DNA of 64,000 nucleotides, taken from assembly GCA_938006335.1 (NCBI GenBank), contig CALLMF010000027.1, positions 1 to 64,000 on the forward strand, in the 5' to 3' direction. Source of the stretch: an uncultured Granulosicoccaceae bacterium. Its GTDB lineage: Bacteria; Pseudomonadota; Gammaproteobacteria; Granulosicoccales; Granulosicoccaceae. Position numbers and translations under genes: made by a program. Below the pieces are notes generated by a model. It was given only the letters and a program-made list of their open reading frames with translations. It had not been told where the DNA came from and ran no database searches. This document shows, one piece after another, positions 44,113-56,800 of the stretch (position 1 is the first letter of the stretch; each line of letters begins with the position of its first letter).

Positions 44113-46551
44113 CTAGGCCCGCGCGCGGCTGCGCGTCGGGTCAACAAACGGAATGTCGCAGCATTGCGCAAACAGTCGCTTGCCGTGGCCGTCGAGTTTT
44201 CCCACTTCCAGTGAGCTACCGGGTTCGGCGTATTCCACATTGAGCCGCGCCATGGCGATGGCGCAACCGAGTGCTGGCGAATCCGTTGCACTGGTAATGG
44301 TGCCGACCTGCCTTCTGCCGACCATCACGGGATCACCGTGCACGGGCGTTTCGTGGCTCTTGAAGAGGAGTCCTTTAAGCACTCGCCTCGGTTGTCGTTG
44401 GTTTCTGTCGAGCGCCTGCTTGCCGACGAAGTCCTCCTTGGTCAGATCGACCGCGAATCCGAGGCCAGCTTCAAAGGCATCGATGTCGGCCCCGAACTCT
44501 GCATTGGCCGCCATCAACCCGGCTTCTATGCGAATGGTTTCCAGCGCATCCATTCCCATCGGGGTTACGCCAAGATCGGCGCCGGCGCTCATGACGGCAT
44601 CCCAGATGGTGAGGGCTGCGTCCGGGTGACAGAAGATTTCGTACCCGAGCTCGCCGGTGTAGCCACTGCGCGTGAGCTGGAAGGCCTCGCCGTCCCTGTC
44701 ATGCAGGCGACCGATGGTCGAGCCAAACCAGCGCAGTTGCTCCACGGCTGTGGCGTTCGGCTGAGTGAAGGTGATCCGGCGCATCAGCTCGCGACTGTTG
44801 GGTCCCTGAATGGCGAGGTTCGGTAGCGCGCTGAACAGCGACTTGACCCAGGCATTCAAGCCGTGTGCTTTGGCCACCTGTCTGAGCTGAAGACCGCTAT
44901 CGTCTGAGCCACAGCACCACCGGAAGGTATCTTCACCCAGACGAAACAGGGTGCCATCGTCGATAACCGTGCCGCTTTTGTCGCACATCAGTGCGTATAT
45001 CCCACGATTGACAGCAAGGCGAGTGACATCGCGCGTCAGTGCGTACTGCAACAGGGTGTACGCATCTGGCCCCACGATGTCGAACTTTCGAAGCGACGAC
45101 AGATCCTGCACGGTCACGGCATTCCGGCAGGCGTGATATTCCGTGACACTGCGTGTGGCTTCGAACGACTGCGGTAGCCACAGGTCACGGGCCACCGTGT
45201 AGGCGCGCGTGAGTGAGCTGGTGCGGGGATGGAAGGCGGAATGCTCAGTCAAGATGGGCTCCTGCGCGGGCTCGGCACGATACCCAACAGCGTGTCGTAC
45301 CGGAGTTGTCTTCTTGTAGATGCGAACATGAATGTCGGTCGGGTTCCAGCCGTTGATCGGATCCACATCATCTGGGCAGGCTGTTGATACAGCGACCAGG
45401 TCTTGCATGGCCTGCAAGGCCACGTAGTCCCCGGGCCGAGACCAGGCTTCGTCGATCTGTATCTGGTTGTCAGCAGGATCTATCCACGAGTTGAAGAAGA
45501 AATTGATGGCAGGCCAGGCACGACGTCGAGCTATGCCATACGGGCTGTACGCGTTACTGATGTTGTCCGAGCAATTCAAGTGGCCGAAAAAACCGCGTTC
45601 CTCGTAGCCGCGCGCGGTGCATGCCAGCGCAAATGTGTCGTGTCGTCCTACCGTGTCCTGGGTGAGTTTGAGCAGCGGTTGCATGTCCTGGTCGTAGAAT
45701 TTGTCGAACAGGCCCGGTAACGGGTAGGCGCCATGCACCATCGACCGCGTAACCGTTGAATCGATATAGCGCTCGATCCCACCGTCGAGCGCCCGGGCAC
45801 TCATTGCCATGAAGTCGGAACATTGGCGTCCCTCAACGTCGATCACCTGCAGGATCTCTCCCTCCATCAGCTCGTAGGCCCTGGCTGTACCTCTCGGGAT
45901 GGTGAATTCATCACGCATGTCGCCAAAGGGTTCTGGCAGCGCGAATGATGCGGCGCTGGCGCGCTGATGTTCACAATGGATGGCACCCCCCATGCCGCCC
46001 AGGCTCAAGCGCTGAGTGCTGTATATCTCGGCGGGGTCCACCAGCATCCAGAGTGTCACCGGGCGGTTCGCGCGCACGATGCATACCTCACCGGCAGGTG
46101 TCTCTTGATCAAATACGCGACCACACATGAGCCCGCGGTGGCCCTCGTGATCCTCGGCATCAAGAGGTGAACCATGGTCGCGCAACCAGGATACGATGCG
46201 CGTGATGTCGGGGTAGCTCGTCGCTCGGTGTTCGCGCGGGTTACTGCCAAGCCCGAGCGCGTCGAAGTCGCTGTTACCGGTATCGTCAACCGGGAGCAGC
46301 AATACCGGTGTCGCGCCGTCCACGCAAGTGAGCGTGATCAGATCGCCGTCGCCGACATCGATCCGTAGCGGGCGTGCCGGGCGGAGCAGGCGCGCAGTGC
46401 CGCGCTGAGCAAAACCTTCGTAGCGGCGTGCCACCGAGTCGAGTCCGCCGCCGGGCGGGCTGTACTCGCACACGACAGTTGTGGCCCCTGACCGTCGGGC
46501 CTGGTTCGGAGGCAGTGCCCGTGCAGCGTCTGCCGTGCTGTCCGATTTCAT
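44113..46551 (-). CDS. DUF1989 (urea-carboxylase-associated) - GcvT aminomethyltransferase fusion
   Basis: 812 residues. The N-terminal part contains a DUF1989 domain (about residues 205-400; FTIPRGTARAYELMEGEILQV, GRQCSDFMAMSAR and LNCSDNISNAYSPYGI), as in urea-carboxylase-associated proteins. The C-terminal half (about 430-805) is a GcvT/aminomethyltransferase or folate-dependent demethylase domain: ALTRDVTRLAVNRGIYALMCDKSG, YTGELGYEIFCHPD, GMDALETIRIEAGLM and FVGKQALD. The C-terminus may take a methylene or methyl group from an N-methyl substrate onto tetrahydrofolate. It may belong to a one-carbon or amide catabolic pathway with the nearby dipeptidase island; this is inference. Confidence 0.85.
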   Translation of the reverse strand: MKSDSTADAARALPPNQARRSGATTVVCEYSPPGGGLDSVARRYEGFAQRGTARLLRPARPLRIDVGDGDLITLTCVDGATPVLLLPVDDTGNSDFDALGLGSNPREHRATSYPDITRIVSWLRDHGSPLDAEDHEGHRGLMCGRVFDQETPAGEVCIVRANRPVTLWMLVDPAEIYSTQRLSLGGMGGAIHCEHQRASAASFALPEPFGDMRDEFTIPRGTARAYELMEGEILQVIDVEGRQCSDFMAMSARALDGGIERYIDSTVTRSMVHGAYPLPGLFDKFYDQDMQPLLKLTQDTVGRHDTFALACTARGYEERGFFGHLNCSDNISNAYSPYGIARRRAWPAINFFFNSWIDPADNQIQIDEAWSRPGDYVALQAMQDLVAVSTACPDDVDPINGWNPTDIHVRIYKKTTPVRHAVGYRAEPAQEPILTEHSAFHPRTSSLTRAYTVARDLWLPQSFEATRSVTEYHACRNAVTVQDLSSLRKFDIVGPDAYTLLQYALTRDVTRLAVNRGIYALMCDKSGTVIDDGTLFRLGEDTFRWCCGSDDSGLQLRQVAKAHGLNAWVKSLFSALPNLAIQGPNSRELMRRITFTQPNATAVEQLRWFGSTIGRLHDRDGEAFQLTRSGYTGELGYEIFCHPDAALTIWDAVMSAGADLGVTPMGMDALETIRIEAGLMAANAEFGADIDAFEAGLGFAVDLTKEDFVGKQALDRNQRQPRRVLKGLLFKSHETPVHGDPVMVGRRQVGTITSATDSPALGCAIAMARLNVEYAEPGSSLEVGKLDGHGKRLFAQCCDIPFVDPTRSRARA

Positions 46552-46928
46552 GCTGGCTGTATGTCGACCCGGCGCGTGCCTGGTGTCGCCCCCGGGGCCC
46601 TGTGGCGACAGTGCGTGCTCGGCGATGGCGTGTCAAGTTGGCCGGGCGTTGTGCTTCTCTCGCTGAACCCCGTCGGCGATGATGCAGGCAAAGCACGCGG
46701 CACGACGCCTGTTCCGTTGGTCAGTGGACATTGCGGGTGTGCTGCGCGTACCATTCGGCAGCTCAAAGACGGTTGCAACTCATTGCGCTTGACGCGCGGC
46801 GGGTGTTGCCTCGGCGAGCTCCCATCGAGTCCTGTCTCCTGGTCGAGCGCGTCGTGTCGTTCGTACCCGGTGCCGCGCGCCACGGCAGACAGAATGCCTT
46901 CCACCGTCACCGTCTGAATCGACCCGCC
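46552..46928. other. Divergent intergenic region upstream of carA
   Basis: 377 bases between the DUF1989-GcvT start and the carA start. It must hold the carA promoter and possibly pyrimidine/arginine control sites, but no clear sigma-70 hexamers or ArgR/PurR-type boxes were recognised. In-frame open reading upstream of carA has no start or family match. Confidence 0.45.
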
Positions 46929-48080
46929 TTGTCTCGACCAGCTCTTCTCGTGCTCGCTGATGGCACCACCTTCGATGGTGTCTCCATAGGCATTGATGGC
47001 CGCGCCGTCGGCGAAGTCGTTTTCAATACCGCCATGACCGGCTATCAGGAGATCCTCAGTGATCCGTCCTATGCGCGTCAGATCGTGACGCTGACCATGC
47101 CGCACATCGGCAACACGGGTACGACCCCCGTCGATGTCGAAGCTGACCAGATCCACTCGGCCGGATTGATCGTGCGCGACCTGCCGAGCGTGCACAGTAA
47201 TTTTCGAGCCACGGACAGCCTCGGCGGATTTCTCGAATCCCGCGGTGTGGTCGCCATCGCTGATATCGACACGCGCGCGCTGACGCGTCACCTGCGCGAT
47301 CACGGTGCGCAGGCCGGTTGCATCATCGCAGCGCCAGAGCCTGACGCAGACGAGGCGCGTGCGGCTGCGCAGGAATTTCCGGGTCTTGCCGGCATGGACC
47401 TCGCGCGTGAGGTGACCTGCCGTGAGCCGTATGTCTGGACCGCCGGCAGCTGGACCCTCGGTGACGATCAGTCACCCGCGGCTGATGTGGAGCTGGCGGC
47501 TGATGCGCCGCATGTGGTCGCGATGGATTTTGGCGTCAAGAAAAACATCCTGAGGCTTTTGGTCGACCGCGGCTGCCGCGTGACCGTGGTGCCGGCCACC
47601 ACCACTGCCGAGACCATCGCCGCGCTCGAGCCGGATGGGCTCTTTCTGAGTAATGGCCCCGGTGATCCCGAGCCGTGCGACTACGCGATTGAAACCATTG
47701 CAGCGTTTCTGGAGAAGGGCTTGCCGACTTTCGGTATCTGCCTGGGTCATCAGCTGCTGGCACTTGCCTCGAAGGCGGCGACAGTAAAGATGAAGTTCGG
47801 CCACCATGGCGCCAACCATCCGGTGCAGGACTGCGCCACAGGTCGCGTCATGATCACCAGCCAGAACCACGGTTTTGCCGTCGACGCCGACACGCTCGGT
47901 ACCGACATCGTGATCACTCATGTGTCGTTGTTTGATGGCTCGCTACAAGGCATTCGCCGACTGGATGTCCCCGCCTTCGGTTTTCAAGGCCACCCGGAGG
48001 CCAGTCCGGGGCCGCATGATGTGCAGGCACTGTTTGATCAGTTCGCCGATCTGATTGCAGCGCACCGTTCAGCACGCTGA
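46929..48080 (+). CDS. carA: Carbamoyl-phosphate synthase small chain
   Basis: Glutamine amidotransferase subunit that feeds ammonia to CarB for arginine and pyrimidine synthesis. Start is TTG 46929: translation gives [17 protein letters not shown], which aligns with the usual M-S-x-P-A-L-L-V-L-E-D-G CarA start, and length (383) is normal. No ATG lies nearby. The class I glutaminase triad is present: Cys in [12 protein letters not shown], plus His and Glu in [11 protein letters not shown]. The N-terminal domain has [22 protein letters not shown]. Leads carA-carB-greA. Confidence 0.97.
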   Translation: MSRPALLVLADGTTFDGVSIGIDGRAVGEVVFNTAMTGYQEILSDPSYARQIVTLTMPHIGNTGTTPVDVEADQIHSAGLIVRDLPSVHSNFRATDSLGGFLESRGVVAIADIDTRALTRHLRDHGAQAGCIIAAPEPDADEARAAAQEFPGLAGMDLAREVTCREPYVWTAGSWTLGDDQSPAADVELAADAPHVVAMDFGVKKNILRLLVDRGCRVTVVPATTTAETIAALEPDGLFLSNGPGDPEPCDYAIETIAAFLEKGLPTFGICLGHQLLALASKAATVKMKFGHHGANHPVQDCATGRVMITSQNHGFAVDADTLGTDIVITHVSLFDGSLQGIRRLDVPAFGFQGHPEASPGPHDVQALFDQFADLIAAHRSAR

Positions 48081-48135
48081 ACACCTGCTGCAGCCGATAG
48101 ATCTCCTTCCTACCTGAGTTCAGACGACCGACCGC

Positions 48136-51396
<3,261 letters not shown>

Positions 51397-51480
51397 GTCG
51401 ACTGTCAAGGCAGCTGTGCCTGCCTCGATAAACCCGCTACCCACGCTTCGGCCAGGCGCCGTGGCACGACGAGACCACTG

Positions 51481-51963
51481 ATGAATCGCGTACCCCTGAC
51501 CAAACGTGGAGAGACCCTGCTGCGTGAGGAACTGTCTGATCTGAAGTCCGTGCAGCGCCCGGCGGTGATTCAGGCGATTGCGGAGGCACGCGAGCATGGA
51601 GACCTCAAGGAGAACGCCGAATATCACGCGGCGCGCGAGCAGCAGGGCTTCATCGAGGGGCGCATCAAGGAGATCGAGGCGAAACTCTCGAATGCCCAGG
51701 TCATCGATGTGTCGACCCTGAATGCCAATGGCAAGGTCGTATTCGGCAGCACGGTCAAGCTCGCAGACCTCGAAACCGACGCGGAGATTTCCTACCAGAT
51801 CGTAGGTGATGACGAGGCGGACCTCAAAGTGGGTCGCATTTCCTTCGGCTCACCGGTGGCCAAGGCCCTGATCGGCAAGGCGGTGGGCGACGAGGTTGCG
51901 GTCACCGTGCCTGGCGGCATGAAGGAATACGAAATTCTTGCCGTGAGTTACGAAGCCAGCTAG
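51481..51963 (+). CDS. greA: Transcription elongation factor GreA
   Basis: Stimulates RNA-polymerase transcript cleavage. 160 residues: antiparallel coiled-coil tip with [39 protein letters not shown] (the acidic DLKENAEY tip that enters the secondary channel) and a C-terminal FKBP-like domain ending in [13 protein letters not shown]. Located 84 bp after carB, the usual gammaproteobacterial order, probably co-transcribed. Confidence 0.97.
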   Translation: MNRVPLTKRGETLLREELSDLKSVQRPAVIQAIAEAREHGDLKENAEYHAAREQQGFIEGRIKEIEAKLSNAQVIDVSTLNANGKVVFGSTVKLADLETDAEISYQIVGDDEADLKVGRISFGSPVAKALIGKAVGDEVAVTVPGGMKEYEILAVSYEAS

Positions 51964-52078
51964 CTGTTTTGACGGCTTTGCTCCAATCGTGCTGTCGTTG
52001 TAGGTACAATTCGACTGGTTTTTGACGTAATTGGCGGGCTCGGACAACTCCGGTGCCCGAACCAGCGAACGGAGTACC

Positions 52079-52699
52079 ATGAGCACGCAGCGCCCCCTGA
52101 TCGATTCCCGACGTCGTTTTCTTCGTCGCGCCGCCGGCGCGTCGGTGCTTGCGTGTGCGGGTGGGGTGTCGCCTGCGGCCTTCGCTGCGGCAGAAGCTCC
52201 CGCCGACGACGGCTGGCAAGCCGTGGGTGCAGCATCCGATGGCCTGCCCGACGAGCGCCGCCTGCGACTGGTCAACCGGCACACCGGTGAGCGCCTGGAC
52301 ACCGCCTACGTCACCCGCGGCATGTACATTGACGAAAGCCTCGAGTCGATTGCCCACCTGATGCGTGACCATCGCGCCAACGAGGAGCGCCTGATGGATC
52401 CGGATCTGCTCGACATTCTGTTCCGCGTCCAGCAGCAGCTGGCCGTTGACGCACCGCTGCACGTACTCTCCGGTTACCGTACGCCGGGCACCAACGCAGC
52501 GCTTCGCAAGCGTTCCAACGGAGTGGCTCGCTACAGCCTGCACATGGAAGCCAGGGCCGCGGACATCTACGTTCCCGGCGTCAAGACCCGTGATCTGCAG
52601 GCTGCCGCCTTGAGTCTGGAGGCCGGTGGCGTGGGCTACTACGGCAAGTCGGGTTTCGTCCACGTGGACACCGGCCGAGTACGAAACTGGGGCGGTTGA
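52079..52699 (+). CDS. Tat-exported DUF882/YcbK-type (M15-like) peptidase
   Basis: 206 residues with a twin-arginine signal (SRRRFLRRAAGASVLACA), so it folds before export. The mature region has LHVLSGYRTPGTNAALRKRS, then YSLHMEARAADIYVPG, in which the His and Asp match the zinc ligands of the M15/DUF882 fold, and FVHVDTGRVRNW with the third ligand. Peptidoglycan cross-bridge or stem-peptide cleavage is the family's likely role. ATG 52079 has GGAG upstream. Comes 115 bp after greA with a TACAAT-like -10 in between. Confidence 0.85.
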   Translation: MSTQRPLIDSRRRFLRRAAGASVLACAGGVSPAAFAAAEAPADDGWQAVGAASDGLPDERRLRLVNRHTGERLDTAYVTRGMYIDESLESIAHLMRDHRANEERLMDPDLLDILFRVQQQLAVDAPLHVLSGYRTPGTNAALRKRSNGVARYSLHMEARAADIYVPGVKTRDLQAAALSLEAGGVGYYGKSGFVHVDTGRVRNWGG

Positions 52700-52927
52700 C
52701 GTGCAGCATTGATACCGGCGTCAGTGCGGCACTGTCACGCGCGCAAGCATGCACGTGAACCACTCGGCATTTGGTGTCAATAAAACGTCGTTTCCGTGAC
52801 CTGCTGCCAGACCCCGCAGCCGGTTCACGCCAGAATCCTCAAAGCAGAAGTCAACTCACCGGCAGCCGGCGATTTGGCGACATTCCACTGACACCGCCTG
52901 GCGGCGGATGTACCCGGAGACTTTGAG

Positions 52928-53611
52928 ATGAACCACAGCACCCCGAACTTCCCTCGCATTGGCCGCCGTCTGCTCGCAGGCATGACTGCTGCCGGTCTGA
53001 TGCTGGGCCTTGCTGCTCCCGCCAGCGCGGCCACGTTCGGTGTTCGTGTCCTCGACGCCGAGGGTGTTCCGGTCGCTGGCGCTTCGGTCTGTTTCGGGCT
53101 GGAAGGTAACCACAAGCAGTTCGCTGCCATGTTTACCAACGACGAAGGCATCGCCACCGCCACGGTGCCGAACGTGCCGCTCGTGGTGACCGTCTCGAAA
53201 ACGCGCTTCAGCGGCGTCCGCGTGCAAGAGCCCGCTCGTGGATTCAACCTGATCAAGGACATGACTCTGGTCGAAGGTGTACCTGGCCCGCGTTGCCGTG
53301 CCGACAGCGCTCTTGCCGACGCGGCCGGCAGCATGTTGCGCATTCGCGATGTCGACGTGAGCGATGACGGCGATGTCATGACGCTACGTGCCGACGCAAC
53401 AGGCGAGCCCACCCACTACCGTGTCGCCACGGATCGCGATTTCACCGGCGCAAACTGGCAACGCTACGACGCGGCAATCCCGGTAGACAGTCAACTCGCG
53501 GCAGCCTCTGAGCTGTTCCTGCAACTGCGCCGCTTTGCGGGGGATGCGACTGCGTCGCTTGAGATGCGATCTGATGTCTCGGTAATCGCCCTCACTAAAG
53601 TGCTCCAGTAA
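52928..53611 (+). CDS. Secreted protein with a carboxypeptidase-regulatory-like (Ig-fold) domain
   Basis: 227 residues. Signal peptide with an A-A-P-A-S-A-A cleavage region (GLMLGLAAPASAATF), then a beta-sandwich in which FGVRVLDAEGVPVAGASVCF and ATVPNVPLVVTVSKTRF fit the carboxypeptidase-regulatory-like fold. The C-terminal half (SMLRIRDVDVSDDGDVMTLRADA) is unknown. Good ribosome-binding site (CCGGAGACTTTGAG). Function unknown. Confidence 0.7.
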   Translation: MNHSTPNFPRIGRRLLAGMTAAGLMLGLAAPASAATFGVRVLDAEGVPVAGASVCFGLEGNHKQFAAMFTNDEGIATATVPNVPLVVTVSKTRFSGVRVQEPARGFNLIKDMTLVEGVPGPRCRADSALADAAGSMLRIRDVDVSDDGDVMTLRADATGEPTHYRVATDRDFTGANWQRYDAAIPVDSQLAAASELFLQLRRFAGDATASLEMRSDVSVIALTKVLQ

Positions 53612-53633
53612 ACATCCCTGGCAGACTGGGCAC

Positions 53634-53822
53634 TTACTTGGGTTTGAGCGACTCGGCCTCCTCCAGCGTCAACGCCCGAGCTTCGTTCTCAAGCATGACA
53701 GGCACGCCGTCTCTCACCGGGTAGGCGAGGGCGGCCTGGCGGCTCCACAGTTCGTCACCACGCAACTCGACCTTGCCCTTGGTCACGGGGCAGACGAGGA
53801 TATCCAGCAATCGTTTGTCCAT
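53634..53822 (-). CDS. Trm112-family protein (YcaR-like)
   Basis: 62 residues, matching the Trm112 family: [38 protein letters not shown]. Only one of the usual zinc cysteines is present at the start (LVCPV), as is common in bacterial YcaR. In eukaryotes Trm112 activates methyltransferases; the bacterial role is unclear. Convergent with the secreted-protein gene and 65 bp upstream of the PilY1 stop on the same strand. Confidence 0.92.
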   Translation of the reverse strand: MDKRLLDILVCPVTKGKVELRGDELWSRQAALAYPVRDGVPVMLENEARALTLEEAESLKPK

Positions 53823-53887
53823 CCTGCGATCCTAACCCAACCGGCGTCCATGCCCGTTGGTGGATCAAGCCGTAGTGGCTCGCTGAA

Positions 53888-56800
53888 TCAGTCCTCGATG
53901 CCGGTGTCTACCCAGAACGTACGCGTTGTCTCGTTCGAGATATCGGTCGGGATACGTTCTGTTCCGATAAAGACCTGAGGATCTGCTGCGTTGCCGTTGG
54001 AGTCCTGACCAATGAGTATTGCGGCGTTCGGTGGTGGGCCCTTGTGCTTCAATTCCATGCGCATGTCCCCCGATCTGCCCGAGCGGTAGGTCTTGTTGAT
54101 CACGCCGTCATTGTCAAAGTCGACCGCAGGCGTGCCGTCGGTGATGGACAGCGCGTACGCATGGCCTTGTCCGAGTGCGACCTCGCAGGCAACGACGTTG
54201 GACGCGGGCGTGTACGTCGTGAAATAGACGACGTTCTTGAAGATCAGACTGGTGCCGAGTACCTTCTCTCCGGCGTCAGGAAAGCGCAGGTACCACCCGT
54301 TGGAGAGATCGCGATCGGCGTTCGAGGATTCCATACCATTCACATGCACCAGATCAGCTTCGGTAATGGGTACCCACTTGCCTGACTGGTCGAGGCGGCC
54401 ATAACCCTCGGGAACAGCGCGAACGTCATAGATCTTGACCATGTACATTGCGTCTTCAACAATGTCGTTCAGCGGATGGGCACGCCAACCTGACCCGATG
54501 GTCACCGACAGGTAGCGCTCGCCGTCTTGCTGGATCAGGGCGACGTCCGGTTCGCTGTAGAACCGGCGATGTGAGTCCTTGTTGTCCTCGGCAAGACTGG
54601 CTATGACGCCGCCTTGCAATAGATCAGACCCGGTGCTGCCGTCACCCACGACATCAAAGCGCCAGATCTGGCCACCCATGTCCGAGGCGTACAGCTGATC
54701 TGCGAGGCCATCAAGGTCGATATCGACCACACGGATGTCTGCCGGTATGCTGTACTGCATGTCCGAGAAACGCTGATCCGGAGAGGATGCGTCACTCGCG
54801 CCCCTTGAAGGGCCGGTGGCTGACCACAGCAGCTCGCCGGTCTCGGCATCAACCACAAACAGTCCGCGGCCTTGAGAGTCGATGGTCTGTGACATCGTGA
54901 TCGCGTTGCCGTTGGCGTCGCGGTTGGAGTCCGGGTCCTGATTGGTATCGTAGCCGGCACCAAAAACGAGTACATCGCGTGACTCGCTGCCTATCAGCAT
55001 TTCCGTGTGCGTCGCCTTGGACCATGATTGCCCGAGTTCTTCAAACCCAACAGTGCCGTTGGCTCCGCCCTGGATGACCCAGGCGAGTTTGGGTTTATCC
55101 GGATCGGTAATGTTGAATGCGTAGTAGTTGCGACCGCCTCGTCGCATCGCCACGTACAGGTACACCGATTCACCATCTGCGGATTCGACGACGAAATTCT
55201 CGTTCGGGTCTTCGCGCCACAAGGTCATGGTGCCGTCCAGGCCGTAGGGATGGGGTGTTGACGTCGAATTTTCGAAGAACAGCTGATGGTTTTCCATCAG
55301 CTCGGCCGGCGTGAACGACCACAGCTCATCACCGGTCTCTGAATCGATGGCGTGCAGGAGACCTTCGTTGGTCGCGACGTAAACCACAGAACGGTCAGTC
55401 GTGGCGCTCTTCGCACGATAGTTCACGATCACCGGCCGGGCGTGCATGGGATCTCCCATGTGGCCACGTGATTCGGTGACGTCGCCATCGTCATCGAGAT
55501 CATGCACGTCCATGCCGCGTACCCACTGCATCAACTCGCGGCGGTAGATTGCTTGTTCCGCTACACCGGCCGCGCGTCCCTGAATGCCCAGGAGTACATC
55601 GTCGATCCCGTTGTTGTCTTCGTGAAAGCGGTGTGTCTCTGCGGTAAGGTCGATACCTGTGTTCGGGATATCAGAGGGCTCTCCAAGATAGGTGTACAGC
55701 TTGCGATTGGCCACGCCGTCATGAGCGATCCTGACCGCGGCGCCACCTTCTGGTACGCGGTCGCCGTCTGGCGTGGTGATGACATTGCCATCACTGTCCA
55801 GGTTGTCCCAGAAGCTCGTGACGTCCTCGTAGAAGAAGCCGAGATCCTCATCGACGGCGAGCTTGCCATTCGCGTCGAGGATGTTGGTGCCTTCAGCGGA
55901 GCTGTCGCCCGTATCGTTGGCGTCCGGCTCAGCGATACCGAGACGGTAGCGTTTGAGGTTTCCGTTCCACGTCGGGCGGTCGGTCGGCTTGAACAGCGCG
56001 AAGTACACGTCTTCCCGGTGAGCAAGTCGATTGAACTGGTTGACGGTCGCACCCGGCGCGGTGAAGCTGGTGTCTATCGACTGTACGCCGTTCAGGATTG
56101 CTTCGAACGCGGCAACGAGTTCATCCGCTGAGTCAGCCGGGTAGAAGCCACCGCCGCCGGCAGCCGCGACTGATTTCAGATAGCGAGGGTCGTTGAGGTT
56201 GAAACCGATGGTGTGTGTTGTGATGTTCTGTGATTCTGCGACAAATTCGTTGTGATCCGTTTCATACAGCCACTTCGCCAGATCAGTGCCGCAGGCTTCG
56301 TTGTATGAATTGTCTTCGCAGTCGGTCGAATCAATCAAGTCCTTGATCTTGTCGGACACGTTGTCGCTACTTGCCTGACCATCCGACAGTACGACGACGT
56401 GGTTGGTTGTCTGACAGCTCGAATCAAGCGGAGAGATGTAGGTCGGATTGTTGTTGATGGTTTCGTTCTTGCAGCTTTCGTCGCCGGGGTCTCCTGTAGT
56501 ACAGCCGGGCGGCGTGTACAGGATGCCACCGGTATAGGAGTTCGGATGCGAGATACGGTACCGTGAACGGGGTGACCACCACGCTCCGCGTGTTCTTCCA
56601 TAGTCCACTGACTCACCGAGTAAGTATTGGGCCGCTTCGTAGTGAGCACTGACCAGCGGCGTGCCGCCGTAGGCATCGAGCTGGTCGATGATGTTGAGCA
56701 TTTCGCTACGTGCGGTGACCGTGGCTGCACCGAGTCCCACGCTCGCAAAACCCTTGTATCGGAGCAGCAGCTTGGGCGCAGCCGTAGCCTGATAGTCATA

